The translations under genes and the position numbers were made by a program. Under the pieces are notes generated by a model, which made no database searches, was not told where the DNA came from, and saw only the letters and a program-made list of their open reading frames with translations. 64,000 nt of DNA from Syntrophobacteraceae bacterium. Lineage in GTDB: Bacteria; Desulfobacterota; Syntrophobacteria; Syntrophobacterales; Syntrophobacteraceae. Position 1 is the stretch's first letter. Each line of letters begins with the position of its first letter. The stretch lies in assembly GCA_025453975.1 (NCBI GenBank), contig JALOPI010000005.1, positions 32,023 to 96,022 on the forward strand, given 5' to 3'. Shown here one piece after another: positions 1 to 9,183 of this stretch.

Positions 1-1
1 G

Positions 2-832
2 AGCTGGGAGTGGGTGGCCGATGCCGGCGGGCGCACCTATCAGATGCACAGCTATCCCTTCAGTGATGTGGACGAAACACCACTCATCCTGCAGCTGGGC
101 ATCGACATCTCGGATCAGAAGCGCAATGAAATGGAGATGCGACAGTCCGAAGCACGGCTGCGCGAGCTTTCCAGCCGCCTTCTCACAGCCCAGGAGGAAG
201 AGCGGCGGCGCATCGCCGCGGAGCTGCACGACAGCATCGGGTCGTCCCTCACGGGGATCTCCGTCTTCCTCCAGACGGTTCTGCTCCAGATCGACGAGGG
301 CTCTTCCCTCCGGGAGTCCGTCACGAAGCTCGTATCCGTGACGAGGAGCACCATTCAGGAGGCCCGCAGGATCATGTCGGACCTGCGCCCTTCCATGCTG
401 GACGACCTGGGCATCGTCAAGACCCTGGAATGGCTCTGCAGGGAATTCCAGCAGCTGCATCCGTCCATCCGCATCGAGAAGGCCATCGAGATCCAGGAAG
501 ACGACATCCCCGAGCCCCTGAAGATCACGATCTTCAGATTGGTCCAGGAGGCGCTTCACAATGTCGCCAAGCATAGCAGGGCCGAGCTCGTCACCCTCAC
601 CCTGGATGAGGTTGGAGGGCGGATCAGGCTCATGGTGGAGGACAACGGGGATGGATTTTCGGTGCCGGAATCTTTGTGGGAGGAGCCTCAGAAGAAGGGA
701 TTGGGACTGAACAGTATGAGGGAGCGGGTGGACCTCTCCGGGGGCCGCTTCTCCCTGGATTCGCGGGTCGGGGAGGGAACCATCGTCACGGCCCAATGGC
801 CCTCATCATCGTCAGGCGAGGGGATGGGCTGA
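2..832 (+). CDS. Sensor histidine kinase, NarX/DegS type (5' partial)
   Basis: The reading frame is already open at the window edge, so the N-terminus lies outside. The visible part starts inside a PAS-like fold, followed by a coiled-coil linker and a HisKA_3 domain with the phospho-acceptor His in ELHDSIGSSL (72 residues after the GTG at 14). A HATPase_c domain follows, with an N box (VQEALHNVAKHS), a G1 box (VEDNGDGF) and a G2 box (GLGLNSMRERV). Kinases of this subclass normally phosphorylate LuxR-type response regulators. None is encoded just downstream, so a partner must lie upstream or elsewhere. The input signal cannot be read from this fragment. The gene converges on the membrane coiled-coil gene that follows. 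Confidence 0.88.
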   Translation, partial: SWEWVADAGGRTYQMHSYPFSDVDETPLILQLGIDISDQKRNEMEMRQSEARLRELSSRLLTAQEEERRRIAAELHDSIGSSLTGISVFLQTVLLQIDEGSSLRESVTKLVSVTRSTIQEARRIMSDLRPSMLDDLGIVKTLEWLCREFQQLHPSIRIEKAIEIQEDDIPEPLKITIFRLVQEALHNVAKHSRAELVTLTLDEVGGRIRLMVEDNGDGFSVPESLWEEPQKKGLGLNSMRERVDLSGGRFSLDSRVGEGTIVTAQWPSSSSGEGMG

Positions 833-872
833 CAGGGGGGCCCGGGGCATCCCGGACTTCGCCCTCTGGCCC

Positions 873-1535
873 TCAGGGACGGGTGGGCGGGAGCGAGCCC
901 ATGACCCCGGTGATGAACTCGCTTCTGGCCTGGGGATCGGAAATGACCAGGCCGACGATTTCATCGAGGCCGTCCATGATCTGCCTCACCGCGGCTTCGG
1001 AGCGCTCCTGATTCTGCGGGCTTCCGGCCTGAAACTGGAGCCAGATGATCCGGGTGAGCATCAATGCCAGCTCGGAGGAATGGCCCTGGATCGTCAGCAT
1101 TTGATCCCTGGCCTGCTCGGCTCGCGCCACAAGGTCCCTGAGGGCCTTCTCTCGCTCCTTCAGGTCGTTCTCCAGGGCATGCAGCGTATCCAGAACGGTT
1201 TCGACATTCTTTTTCTGTGATTCGAGCCGAGCAGTCAGCTCCTCATGCTCCGTGAGCAGGGTGAGGAACTCCTTCTTCCGCTGCTGCGCGTCCGCAAGCA
1301 GATCCCGGCTTGCCTCCTCGCGGATCCTGACCACCTGGTCCTGGTAGCTCTGCAGCCCCGGAACCTCGAAGCGCAGCCTTTCCAGCCAGTCGTATTGGGC
1401 AATGACAAATCCCGACAGAATGGAGAACGTCAGGAGCACCCCCGCGACCAGCGCCTGGATTCTCTGGGTTCCAGCCAGGTAAAAGGTAAATCCCGCCATC
1501 ATGAAAAATACCGAAAGACCGACCAGAAGCTTCAT
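873..1535 (-). CDS. Membrane-anchored coiled-coil protein, unknown function
   Basis: This 220-residue protein begins with two closely spaced hydrophobic segments (about residues 3-20 and 30-48). A long charged coiled coil then runs from about residue 65 to 160 and is rich in Glu, Lys, Arg and Gln. The C-terminal third (GLDEIVGLVISDPQARSEF) looks like a small helical tail. I recognise no family. The frame stays open upstream to 1808, but that extension overlaps the divergent ybhG start and has no membrane-protein character, so the ATG at 1535 is preferred despite a weak ribosome binding site. The function is unknown; a scaffold or stress-envelope role would be a guess. Confidence 0.55.
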   Translation of the reverse strand: MKLLVGLSVFFMMAGFTFYLAGTQRIQALVAGVLLTFSILSGFVIAQYDWLERLRFEVPGLQSYQDQVVRIREEASRDLLADAQQRKKEFLTLLTEHEELTARLESQKKNVETVLDTLHALENDLKEREKALRDLVARAEQARDQMLTIQGHSSELALMLTRIIWLQFQAGSPQNQERSEAAVRQIMDGLDEIVGLVISDPQARSEFITGVMGSLPPTRP

Positions 1536-1785
1536 TTCAGCATACCAGAGCAGGTGAATCCGTAAGACGCGAGCCCATCGTTGAAAACCGTGACTCCATG
1601 TTCCTGATCCATCACGATCCCCAAGGTCTCGCGCAGCCTCGACTTTTGAGAGCATACCAAATTGATGCGTATTTCCAGCTGTTTTTTTTTGAGATCCAGG
1701 GACAGGCATGGGGGGGAAAGAGGGCGAATGGGCTTTTGACACCGCCGCCGCCAATGGTATGCTGGATTCGGGAGGATTGGGAAGC

Positions 1786-2829
1786 ATGAAAAAAGCCGCC
1801 GTGGTCATCCTGCTCGCCGCCGTGCTGGCTGCGGCCGCCGCCTGGTGGCTCGGGCGTCGGGCGAAAGTCGAGCCTGACCAGCTCGTGATTTATGGGAACG
1901 TGGACATGCGCCAGGTCAACCTGGCGTTCAACGCGACGGACAGAATCAGCACCCTGCTGGTGCAGGAAGGTGTTGGGGTCAAGCCGGACCAGACCCTGGG
2001 GACCCTGGAGAAGGAGCGATTCGAGGCGGCCGTGGCCCAGGCTGAAGCTCGAGTCGAGGCTCAGCGTCAGGTGGTTCGGAGGCTGGAGAACGGGACCCGT
2101 CCCGAAGAGATCGACCAGGCCAGGGCCAATGCCCAAGCGGCTCAAACTGACGTGGACAACACCCTTCGAACCTTCGAGAGGCTGAGGGAGACTGCCACCG
2201 CGGGCGCCACGAGCCGCCAGAGCCTGGACAACGCCAGGACGGCATTCGAGACAGCCCGCTCAAGGCTGCGCGTGAGTCAGAAAGCTTTGGAGCTGGCCCT
2301 GCTGGGCCCGCGGGAAGAGGATATCGCCGAGGCGAGGGCGGTCCTGCGTGCCAACGAGGCCGCCCTGGTCCTCCTCCGGCGCGATCTCGCCAATGCCACC
2401 CTGGTGTCCCCTACCGCCGGGGTGGTCCAAAACAGACTGCTTGAGCCGGGAGACATGGCCTCGCCCCAGAGGCCCGTTTTCAGCATCGCCATCCTGGACC
2501 CCAAGTGGGTGCGCGCGTACGTGCCGGGGCCAGACCTGGGAAAGATCCGCCACGGCATGAAAGCGTCCGTGTCGACGGACAGTTTTCCGGGACGGAGATA
2601 CGAGGGCTGGGTAGGCTTCATCTCGCCGTCGGCATCCTTCACCCCCAAGTCCATCGAGACCACGGAGCTGCGCACTTCGCTGGTGTACGAGGTCCGGATC
2701 TTCGTGAAAGACCCCTCCGATGAGCTTCGGCTGGGAATGCCCGCCACGGTCCTGATTCACTGGGATCGGAATGGGGCAGCCCCGGAGGTTTCGGGAAGGG
2801 GCGACCAGGCAGGTGGCCCGGCATCATGA
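1786..2829 (+). CDS. ybhG: HlyD/YbhG-family periplasmic adaptor (membrane fusion protein)
   Basis: First gene of a four-gene efflux operon. The 347-residue product has an N-terminal signal anchor (MKKAAVVILLAAVLAAAAAW) and a lipoyl/barrel-sandwich half ending near DQTLGTLEKERF. A long helical hairpin (residues about 70-190) follows, then the second lipoyl half (ATLVSPTAGVVQNRLLEPGD) and a beta-barrel domain. Such adaptors bridge an inner-membrane ABC pump to the outer membrane. The ATG at 1786 is chosen because GGGAGG lies about 10 bases upstream and the hydrophobic anchor starts there. Its stop overlaps the ATG of the ATPase gene, which implies translational coupling. The exported substrate is unknown. 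Confidence 0.85.
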   Translation: MKKAAVVILLAAVLAAAAAWWLGRRAKVEPDQLVIYGNVDMRQVNLAFNATDRISTLLVQEGVGVKPDQTLGTLEKERFEAAVAQAEARVEAQRQVVRRLENGTRPEEIDQARANAQAAQTDVDNTLRTFERLRETATAGATSRQSLDNARTAFETARSRLRVSQKALELALLGPREEDIAEARAVLRANEAALVLLRRDLANATLVSPTAGVVQNRLLEPGDMASPQRPVFSIAILDPKWVRAYVPGPDLGKIRHGMKASVSTDSFPGRRYEGWVGFISPSASFTPKSIETTELRTSLVYEVRIFVKDPSDELRLGMPATVLIHWDRNGAAPEVSGRGDQAGGPAS

Positions 2830-4679
2830 TGGAGACGGTGGCGGCCGAGTCCCAGGTCCTGAGCTGCCATGGGCTCGAAATGGAGTTCGCGGGCCTGCGC
2901 GGCGAGCGTGTGAAGGCCCTGGAGAACGTGAGCCTCTCGGCGCGGCGTGGGGTGGTCACGGGCATCGTAGGTCCCGACGGCGCTGGAAAAACGACCTTCA
3001 TTCGCCTGGTGGCCGGTCTTCTGACTCCTCGTGCCGGCACCGTCCGAGTCCTGGGCATCGACGTGGGGAGCACCCCCCAGGCCGCCCAGTCCAGGATTGG
3101 CTACATGCCCCAGAGGTTCGGACTCTACGAGGACCTGACGGTCCGCGAGAACCTGGACCTCTACGGGGACCTTCACGGCATATCCGCCGAAATCCGTGCC
3201 GACCGCTATCCCGGACTCATGCGCATGACGGGGCTGGCGCGCTTCATGGACCGCCTCGCGGGGCGCCTCTCGGGCGGCATGAAACAGAAGCTCGGGCTGG
3301 CGTGCACCCTCGTGAGCACTCCGGATCTCCTTTTGCTCGACGAGCCCACCGTGGGCGTGGACCCGCTTTCACGCCGGGAGCTGTGGGAGATCGTGCATCA
3401 TCTCGTCCAGGAGCGGGGAGTCACGGTGCTCCTCGGCACCTCCTACCTGGATGAGGCCGAACGCTGTGATCACACGGTCGTGCTCCTCCAGGGCAGAGTG
3501 CTGGCATCCGGTCCTCCCGGCGACATCGTCAGGGTGGCAGAAGGGAGGTCCTTTCGCGTGGAGCCACCCGCCCCGCTCAAGCCGCGTCAGCTTCAAGCCC
3601 TCCTGGCGGATCAGGACTGGGTCACCGACGCCTCCCTGGAAGGAAGCCGGGTGCGCTTCATCACGAATGACGGGCTCCCAGCCATGAGCCCGGTCTTTCG
3701 AAAGGAGGCCGTGAAGCCGGTGAAACCGCGCTTCGAAGACGGTTTCATGGTGCTCCTCCGCCGCGCCGCCGAAGGAGAGAGCCGATCCGTCGTGAGCCAT
3801 GGCGGGGAAGGTGAGGAGGGGAATGTGGACGGAGATGCCGGCAGGGTGTCGGCACGGGCCCCTTCGCCCGACGTCGGATTGAGTCCGGTCGTTCCCGTCT
3901 CCGCAACTGGCCGGGAGATCGTGGTGGAAGTCCGCGACCTGGTGCGGCAGTTTGGGTCCTTTCATGCCGTCAGAGACGTTTCATTTCAGGTTTGCAGGGG
4001 GGAGATCTTTGGTCTCCTGGGACCCAACGGGGCGGGCAAGAGCACGACCTTCCGCATGCTCTGCGGGCTTCTGCCTGCCACCAGCGGCACACTGAGCGTC
4101 GCAGGCACGGACCTGCGCCGCGCCCGGGCATCAGCGAGACAGCGCATTGGCTATGTGGCGCAGAAGTTTTCCCTTTACGGCCAGCTGACCGTCTTGGAAA
4201 ATCTGGATTTTTTTGCCAGCGCCTACGGCCTGGCGGGAGCCCGCAAACGGGACCGCATTCGCTGGGCCGTCCAGCAGTTCGACCTGGATCGCCATGGGGG
4301 ATCGGCCGGCGAGGAGCTGCCCGGAGGCTACCGGCAGCGGCTGGCCATGGCCTGCGCCCTCATGCACGAGCCCGAGATCCTTTTCCTGGACGAGCCCACT
4401 TCGGGGGCGGACCCTCTGGCCCGCCGCGAATTCTGGCACAGGATCAGCGGCCTGGCCGATCGCGGCGTCACCATCATTGTGACCACCCATTTCATGGAGG
4501 AAGCGGAATACTGCGATCGCATGGTGATCATGGTGGACGGCCGCATCCTGGCCACTGGAGCGCCGGCCGATATCCGCAGGCTGGCCATGGCGGAGCCGGG
4601 CGGGGAGCCGACCATCGAGGATGCCTTCATCGCCATTGTAGAAGCGCACCATCAGGCATCTCAAGAGCGGAAAGACTGA
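2826..4679 (+). CDS. ybhF: Tandem ABC transporter ATPase, YbhF-like
   Basis: A 617-residue fusion of two ABC ATPase domains powers the pump. Domain 1 has Walker A GPDGAGKTT (residues 49-57), signature LSGGMKQKL and Walker B LLLLDEPTVGVDP. Domain 2 has Walker A GPNGAGKST (near residue 398), signature LPGGYRQRL (Pro in place of the usual Ser), Walker B ILFLDEPTSGADP and switch His in VTTHFMEEAEYCD. A linker of about 60 residues, rich in Gly and Glu, joins them. This architecture is that of YbhF in the YbhGFSR multidrug exporter. It starts in a 4-base overlap with the adaptor gene, and both permeases follow directly. Confidence 0.88.
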   Translation: MMETVAAESQVLSCHGLEMEFAGLRGERVKALENVSLSARRGVVTGIVGPDGAGKTTFIRLVAGLLTPRAGTVRVLGIDVGSTPQAAQSRIGYMPQRFGLYEDLTVRENLDLYGDLHGISAEIRADRYPGLMRMTGLARFMDRLAGRLSGGMKQKLGLACTLVSTPDLLLLDEPTVGVDPLSRRELWEIVHHLVQERGVTVLLGTSYLDEAERCDHTVVLLQGRVLASGPPGDIVRVAEGRSFRVEPPAPLKPRQLQALLADQDWVTDASLEGSRVRFITNDGLPAMSPVFRKEAVKPVKPRFEDGFMVLLRRAAEGESRSVVSHGGEGEEGNVDGDAGRVSARAPSPDVGLSPVVPVSATGREIVVEVRDLVRQFGSFHAVRDVSFQVCRGEIFGLLGPNGAGKSTTFRMLCGLLPATSGTLSVAGTDLRRARASARQRIGYVAQKFSLYGQLTVLENLDFFASAYGLAGARKRDRIRWAVQQFDLDRHGGSAGEELPGGYRQRLAMACALMHEPEILFLDEPTSGADPLARREFWHRISGLADRGVTIIVTTHFMEEAEYCDRMVIMVDGRILATGAPADIRRLAMAEPGGEPTIEDAFIAIVEAHHQASQERKD

Positions 4680-4689
4680 GGTCCAGCCA

Positions 4690-5847
4690 ATGTCGATCGT
4701 TCCCCGGGCACCGGACGAAGCCCAGCCCTCAGCCATGAGCCTTCGACGGACCCGCTCATTGATCCGCAAGGAAATGCTCCAGGTTGTCCGGGACCCGAGC
4801 AGCATTGCCATTGCCCTGGTCCTGCCCGTTTTTCTCATCCTGCTGTTCGGCTACGGACTTTCCCTGGATGTTCGGGAGGCACCCCTGGCAGTGGTCCTTG
4901 AAAGCCCCGTCCCCGATGCCACGGAAGTGCTTGGCGTCCTCGAGCTTTCGAGCACATTCAAGGTGACGACGGTCACTTCCATGAAGCATGCGGCGGAGCT
5001 CATGCTCGAGCGCAGGATCGACGGCATCGTGCGCATCACCGGCGACTTCCCGCGAGACCTTGCCTCGGGCCGGGGTGAGATCCAGGTGATCGTTCACGGA
5101 GTGGACGCCAACCGGGCACGGATCATCGAGGGTTACGTCCAGGCGGCCCTGGGCTCGTGGATCTCGCGGCGGGACCTCGAGCAGACTGGCCAGGGCCGGG
5201 GGACCGTGAGGATTCAGAGCCGCATATGGTTCAACGAGGCCGTGGAAAGCCATTATTTCCTGGTCCCGGGCTTGGTGGTGCTCATCATGACCCTCACGGG
5301 GGCGCTCCTCACTGCACTGGTCATGGCCCGCGAGTGGGAGCGCGGCACCCTGGAGGCGCTCTTCGTGACCCCCGTCCGAACGGGGGAGATCCTCATTGGA
5401 AAAACGGTACCCTATTTCCTGCTGGGAATGGGGGGACTGCTCCTCACCGTCGGCGCTGGCCGGCTCCTTTTCGATGTCCCCCTGAGGGGCTCCCTGGTCC
5501 TCGTGGTGGCGGTCTCGATGCTCTACCTGGTGGTGGCCCTGGGACTGGGCCTGCTCATTTCTTCGGCCACGCGCAGCCAGTTCGTCGCTTCCCAGATCGC
5601 TCTCATCGCCACTTTTCTGCCCGCGCTTTTCCTTTCAGGCTTCATCTTCGACCTCGCCAGCGTCCCCAGGGCGGTCCAGGTGGTGAGCTACCTGCTGCCG
5701 GCCCGATATTATGTTTCGGCCCTCCAGACCCTCTTTCTGGCGGGGAACGTCTGGAGCATCATCCTGGCCAACTCGGCCGCCATGCTGCTCATGGCGCTGA
5801 TCCTATTCGGGCTCACCATCAGGAAGACGAAAAAGAGGCTGGACTGA
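4690..5847 (+). CDS. ybhS: ABC-2 type permease, YbhS-like
   Basis: This 385-residue inner-membrane permease belongs to the ABC2_membrane_3 type. A first membrane helix (IALVLPVFLILLFGYGLSL) is followed by a large extracytoplasmic domain of about 150 residues. Five further helices sit in the C-terminal half, with the characteristic cytoplasmic motif REWERGTLEALFVTPVRTGE. It should pair with the next permease and the double ATPase to form the export channel. The ATG at 4690 lies 10 bases after the ybhF stop with a TGAGG before it. An internal ATG at 4735 is a possible alternative start. Confidence 0.86.
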   Translation: MSIVPRAPDEAQPSAMSLRRTRSLIRKEMLQVVRDPSSIAIALVLPVFLILLFGYGLSLDVREAPLAVVLESPVPDATEVLGVLELSSTFKVTTVTSMKHAAELMLERRIDGIVRITGDFPRDLASGRGEIQVIVHGVDANRARIIEGYVQAALGSWISRRDLEQTGQGRGTVRIQSRIWFNEAVESHYFLVPGLVVLIMTLTGALLTALVMAREWERGTLEALFVTPVRTGEILIGKTVPYFLLGMGGLLLTVGAGRLLFDVPLRGSLVLVVAVSMLYLVVALGLGLLISSATRSQFVASQIALIATFLPALFLSGFIFDLASVPRAVQVVSYLLPARYYVSALQTLFLAGNVWSIILANSAAMLLMALILFGLTIRKTKKRLD

Positions 5848-5849
5848 TC

Positions 5850-6965
5850 ATGCATGCTCTGCGTCGCATCGGGGCACTCATCTGGAAGGAGCTGCTGGCC
5901 ATTCTCAAGGACCCCAGGAGCCGTTTCACCGTATTCGGCCCGCCCATCCTTCAGACATTGATCTTTGGCTATGCCGCCACCTACGATCTGAACCGGGTGA
6001 GCTATGCCGTCCATGACCAGGACAACAGCGGCGCATCGCGTCAGTTTCTGAGCGAGCTGGACGGGTCGGGAGTCTTCAGGCGCGTGGCCACGCTGCATGA
6101 GCAGGGCCGGATCCAGAGCCTCATCGACACCAGGCGTGCCCTGCTGGTGATTCAGATCGGTCCCGACTTCGAGCGCAGGCTTCTGGGGGGCCAGACCGCG
6201 GACGTCCAGGTCATCGCCGACGGCCGCAATTCCAACACGGCTGGAACCGCGCTGAATTACATCGTCACCATCACCGAGCGCTTCAACGAAAGGTGGAGGC
6301 AGACACACGGAGATGCCCCACCGCCGGCCCGAATCGTGCCCAGGGCCTGGTACAACCCCAGCATCGAAACCCGCTGGTTCATGATTCCGGGACTCATCGG
6401 CATGCTGACCCTCGTCCAGATGGTCATCCTGACGGCCATGTCCGTCGCCCGCGAGCGGGAGCAGGGGACCTTCGACCAGCTCCTGGTGACCCCATTCCGC
6501 CCCGCCGAGATCATGGTCGGGAAGAGCGTTCCCAGCATTCTCATCGGTCTCGTCCAGACAACCCTGGTGCTATGCGTGGCCCTCTTCTGGTTCGGGATCC
6601 CCTTTCAGGGCTCCTATTGGACCTTTTACCTGGGAGTGCTCGTTTTTCTCGTCGCCGCCGTGGGGGTCGGGCTCATGATCTCATCGGTGGCGGCCACCAT
6701 GCAGCAGGCCTTGCTGGGAAGCTTTCTGACCATCATGCCCTTCGCCCTGCTTTCGGGCTTGAGCACCCCCATCGCCAACATGCCGCGGGAAGTCCAGTGG
6801 ATCACGCTGGTCAACCCGCTGCGCTACGCCATCTCCATCGTGCACCGGGTTTTCCTGGAGGGGGCTCCCCTGGAGGTCATCGCGTCGGATCTCTGGCCCC
6901 TGAGCCTCATAGCCTTGATATCCCTTTCCGTGGCGGCATGGATGTTCCGGAACCGGCTGACGTAA
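5850..6965 (+). CDS. ybhR: ABC-2 type permease, YbhR-like
   Basis: Second permease of the efflux operon, 371 residues, with the same layout as its neighbour. One N-terminal helix (FGPPILQTLIFGYAATYDL) is followed by an extracytoplasmic domain (with RIVPRAWYNPSIETRWFMIPG) and five C-terminal helices. The cytoplasmic motif REREQGTFDQLLVTPFRPAE identifies the family. The start is the ATG two bases after the stop of the previous gene; an open frame extends further upstream but lies inside ybhS. It likely forms a heterodimer with YbhS. No outer-membrane partner is encoded here, so a TolC-like protein would have to come from elsewhere. Confidence 0.86.
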   Translation: MHALRRIGALIWKELLAILKDPRSRFTVFGPPILQTLIFGYAATYDLNRVSYAVHDQDNSGASRQFLSELDGSGVFRRVATLHEQGRIQSLIDTRRALLVIQIGPDFERRLLGGQTADVQVIADGRNSNTAGTALNYIVTITERFNERWRQTHGDAPPPARIVPRAWYNPSIETRWFMIPGLIGMLTLVQMVILTAMSVAREREQGTFDQLLVTPFRPAEIMVGKSVPSILIGLVQTTLVLCVALFWFGIPFQGSYWTFYLGVLVFLVAAVGVGLMISSVAATMQQALLGSFLTIMPFALLSGLSTPIANMPREVQWITLVNPLRYAISIVHRVFLEGAPLEVIASDLWPLSLIALISLSVAAWMFRNRLT

Positions 6966-7339
6966 CGACGGGCCCCTCTGCTTTTCCGGCGAGCCGCCCG
7001 GGCGATCCAGGGCCAGGGGGCCCCGTGGGTTTTTCATGGCCTTCGGGTCACTGTGTACCACCTTTCACGCGCACAACGGGAGCGTTGGACTCCCGCGGGG
7101 CCCTGGAATTGCGCGAACGGCCCAGGCTCTCTGATTTCAGGGGGAGGATCATGAAGACCATCCCGGACACATAGAGAAATGTTGCACAATATGCCGCCCC
7201 CCGATTCCATTTTCATGTTCGTTTCTCGGGATTTCTGTGCTAAATATCGGGACCCCGTGAGGAGTCAAGTGAGCTGTGCATAGCGGGTCCCGACTATTGG
7301 CATTGCGGCAATTCGCCATCCTTCGGCAAAGGAGGTGCA
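6966..7339. other. Intergenic stretch with an inverted repeat, no gene
   Basis: I see no convincing coding sequence in these 374 bases. A GC-rich part after ybhR contains a GGGGGCCCC palindrome followed by GTGGGTTTTT (about 7016-7034), which might terminate the efflux operon. Further on, an 8-bp inverted repeat (CGGGACCC at 7248-7255, GGGTCCCG at 7285-7292) encloses a 29-base loop. It lies in the probable leader of the DUF1566 gene, whose ribosome binding site AAAGGAGGTG is at 7327-7337. An AT-richer box (TAAATAT, 7241-7247) just before the repeat could be a promoter element, but no good -35 was found. Confidence 0.4.
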
Positions 7340-7726
7340 ATGGAAGACCGGTTTGTTGTCAAGGGAGAAGTTGTGGTTTTGGACCGTCAGAATGGTCTGG
7401 CATGGCAGCGGAAGGCGTCCGAGGAGCCCATGGTCTGGCATGACGGCTTCGGCTATATTGATCGTTTGAACGCAGCCAGGTATGCGGGCTTCGACGATTG
7501 GCGGTATCCCACCAGGGAGGAGCTCGCCATGCTGATCCTGCCCGAGGAAGATCGTAACAGCGGACTTTACATCCATCCGCTCTTCACCTCCCAGAGGAAT
7601 TGCTGGACGTCCACGGAAGCCGGGCACCACAAAGCCTGCTACGTCGACTTCTACTATGGTGACGTTTACGTTATCGAAGAGAACTATGCCAATCATTACA
7701 TACGAGCGGTGCGAAGCCTGCAGTGA
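7340..7726 (+). CDS. DUF1566 (Lcl C-terminal type) domain protein
   Basis: This 128-residue protein has no signal peptide and consists of one DUF1566 domain. The hallmarks are visible in order: VLDRQNGLAWQR, a helix with RLNAARYAGFDDWRYPTREEL, an aromatic WTSTEAG segment and a final YIRAVRSL. The domain has a C-type-lectin-like look and usually occurs in secreted or surface proteins. A free cytoplasmic copy is less common, and its job is unknown. A strong ribosome binding site (AAAGGAGGTG) precedes the ATG. Its end lies close to the trmL gene. Confidence 0.8.
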   Translation: MEDRFVVKGEVVVLDRQNGLAWQRKASEEPMVWHDGFGYIDRLNAARYAGFDDWRYPTREELAMLILPEEDRNSGLYIHPLFTSQRNCWTSTEAGHHKACYVDFYYGDVYVIEENYANHYIRAVRSLQ

Positions 7727-7796
7727 GAGAGCGGTCTCCGCGGCGCGGGGCGGTCCCTTGACCTCGCCGCGGACGCTGGAAGGATCATCGTTCGAG

Positions 7797-8279
7797 GTGG
7801 TCCTCCACCAGCCCGAAATCCCCCAGAATACAGGCAACATCGCCAGAACGTGCGCGGCAACCCAGACCCCTCTCCACCTCATCGAGCCCCTCGGGTTTCG
7901 GCTGTCTGACCGATACCTCAAGCGAGCGGGCCTGGATTACTGGCCGTCGGTTGTCCTGCGGGTTCATCGCGATCTGGAGAGCTTTCTCCGTCAATGGGCT
8001 CCCCGTCGGTGCATTTTTTTCTCGGCGCGCGCCGAGACGTCCATTTTCAGCTTCCGGTTCGAGGCCGGAGACTGCCTCGTCTTCGGCTCGGAAACGGCGG
8101 GCCTGCCCCATTCCGTTTTGGATGGAGCCCATGACAGAGTGGTGAAGATTCCCATAGATCGCACCAGGGTGCGGAGCCTCAACCTGGCGACGACCGTCGG
8201 CGTGGCCCTTTTCGAGGCCATGCGCCAGGTGATGGCGAGACGATGCGGCGTGTCCGCGGCATGTACCGGGGATGGGTGA
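7797..8279 (+). CDS. trmL: tRNA (cytidine(34)-2'-O)-methyltransferase TrmL
   Basis: A SPOUT-class methyltransferase that modifies the ribose of wobble base 34 in leucine tRNAs using S-adenosylmethionine. The family signatures are present: HQPEIPQNTGNIART at the N-terminus, LHLIEPLGF, the Gly-rich knot strand VFGSETAGLP, and the C-terminal knot RSLNLATTVGVALFEAMRQ. I chose the GTG at 7797 because it gives the usual N-terminus and 160 residues, with GGAAGGA 12 bases upstream. A TTG at 7758 would add 13 residues. Longer upstream versions overlap the previous gene and carry no conserved sequence. Confidence 0.88.
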   Translation: MVLHQPEIPQNTGNIARTCAATQTPLHLIEPLGFRLSDRYLKRAGLDYWPSVVLRVHRDLESFLRQWAPRRCIFFSARAETSIFSFRFEAGDCLVFGSETAGLPHSVLDGAHDRVVKIPIDRTRVRSLNLATTVGVALFEAMRQVMARRCGVSAACTGDG

Positions 8280-8315
8280 CCCATCCGTCGACGAGACGGC
8301 GGACCGAGACCATCG

Positions 8316-8747
8316 ATGTTCTCTGTGGCATTCAACCTCCTGACCCACCTGGACAAATTCATGGAGAAAAGAGTCACTCGGGAATGGGTAAAGGCAAAGG
8401 TTCACGAATTATGCCCGGATTTGGATTCCATGGGGATATACCCCATTGTTCTGGGCAAGGGCCACCGGTACTGAGTGGTGCTCTTTGAGAGCAGGGACGG
8501 CTCTCAGAAGAAGCCCCCCTTGAGCTCCTTTCGCATCCGTCTCAAGGAGGAGGACAAGGACATGCTGTCGTCGATCCCCCTTTGGGAGCGGGACTTGCAT
8601 AATGCCGTGGGCGAGGCACAGAGCAAGCTGTCGTACGCGGGAAAGACCAGAAAGAGGTCTTCCCCAAAAAGGAACCCAGAAAACGGAGATGGAGTAAGTG
8701 GCAGAAATCGAGTGGAAGGGGGCCGTTTGGAGAGCTGCTTACGGTAG
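8316..8747 (+). pseudogene. Small ORF with an in-frame TGA (pseudogene or selenoprotein)
   Basis: An ATG at 8316 opens a frame that reads through MEKRVTREWVKAKVHELCP and GIYPIVLGKGHRY to a TGA at 8472-8474. The same frame then continues with VVLFESRDGSQKKPPLSSF and stays open to 8747. Both halves have protein-like composition and the join would read naturally with Trp (RYWVVLFES). A TGG-to-TGA mutation is the simplest explanation; selenocysteine is possible but the context has no redox motif. I recognise no family. The last 50 bases overlap the next gene, whose GTG start at 8698 has its own ribosome binding site. Confidence 0.4.
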
Positions 8748-9183
8748 CCTTTCCATCAAGGAGCTGTTGACGATCCTCAAGGGCTTCGGCCCGATGGAGA
8801 CACTGTCGTTCGAAAAGCCTGGGCTGTGCAGGGGTGAGATCAGCGTCTCCCTGTCCGGCGAAGGGAAAAAGGAGATCACGCTTTATCATCTCGAAGTGAT
8901 GGCACCGAAGCGGACCGGCACGGGGCGGGCGGCGCTCCGATGGCTCAGGAGCGTGTTCAAGGGGGATCTCTTCGTGGAAGACCCCGGCTTCATCACGGTG
9001 AGAGGCGCCAACCGGGAGAGCTTGCTGTTCTGGGTGAGCATGTTCCGGGAGGGGCTTATCGACGCCCTCGATGCCGAAGCCATCGAGCTTTACCCTCACA
9101 TGAGCGACCAGGAGCTTCTGAGAGTTGAGTCCGAGCTTCGCGGTCCATCGGCCGGGGAAAGGTCATCGACGTACCTTCAATGA
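8698..9183 (+). CDS. Conserved-looking hypothetical protein
   Basis: This 161-residue soluble protein has mixed alpha/beta character and no signal peptide or membrane segment. It starts at a GTG preceded by GGAGATGGAG. It contains a segment YHLEVMAPKRTGTGRAALRWLRSVF that could be a nucleotide- or phosphate-binding loop followed by a helix. That stretch recalls the acyl-CoA loop of GNAT acetyltransferases (a basic, Gly-rich R/Q-x-x-G-x-G/A pattern), but the match is weak. Its stop overlaps the ATG of rfaE2 by four bases, so the two genes are probably co-translated. Function is not assigned. Confidence 0.6.
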   Translation: MAEIEWKGAVWRAAYGSLSIKELLTILKGFGPMETLSFEKPGLCRGEISVSLSGEGKKEITLYHLEVMAPKRTGTGRAALRWLRSVFKGDLFVEDPGFITVRGANRESLLFWVSMFREGLIDALDAEAIELYPHMSDQELLRVESELRGPSAGERSSTYLQ

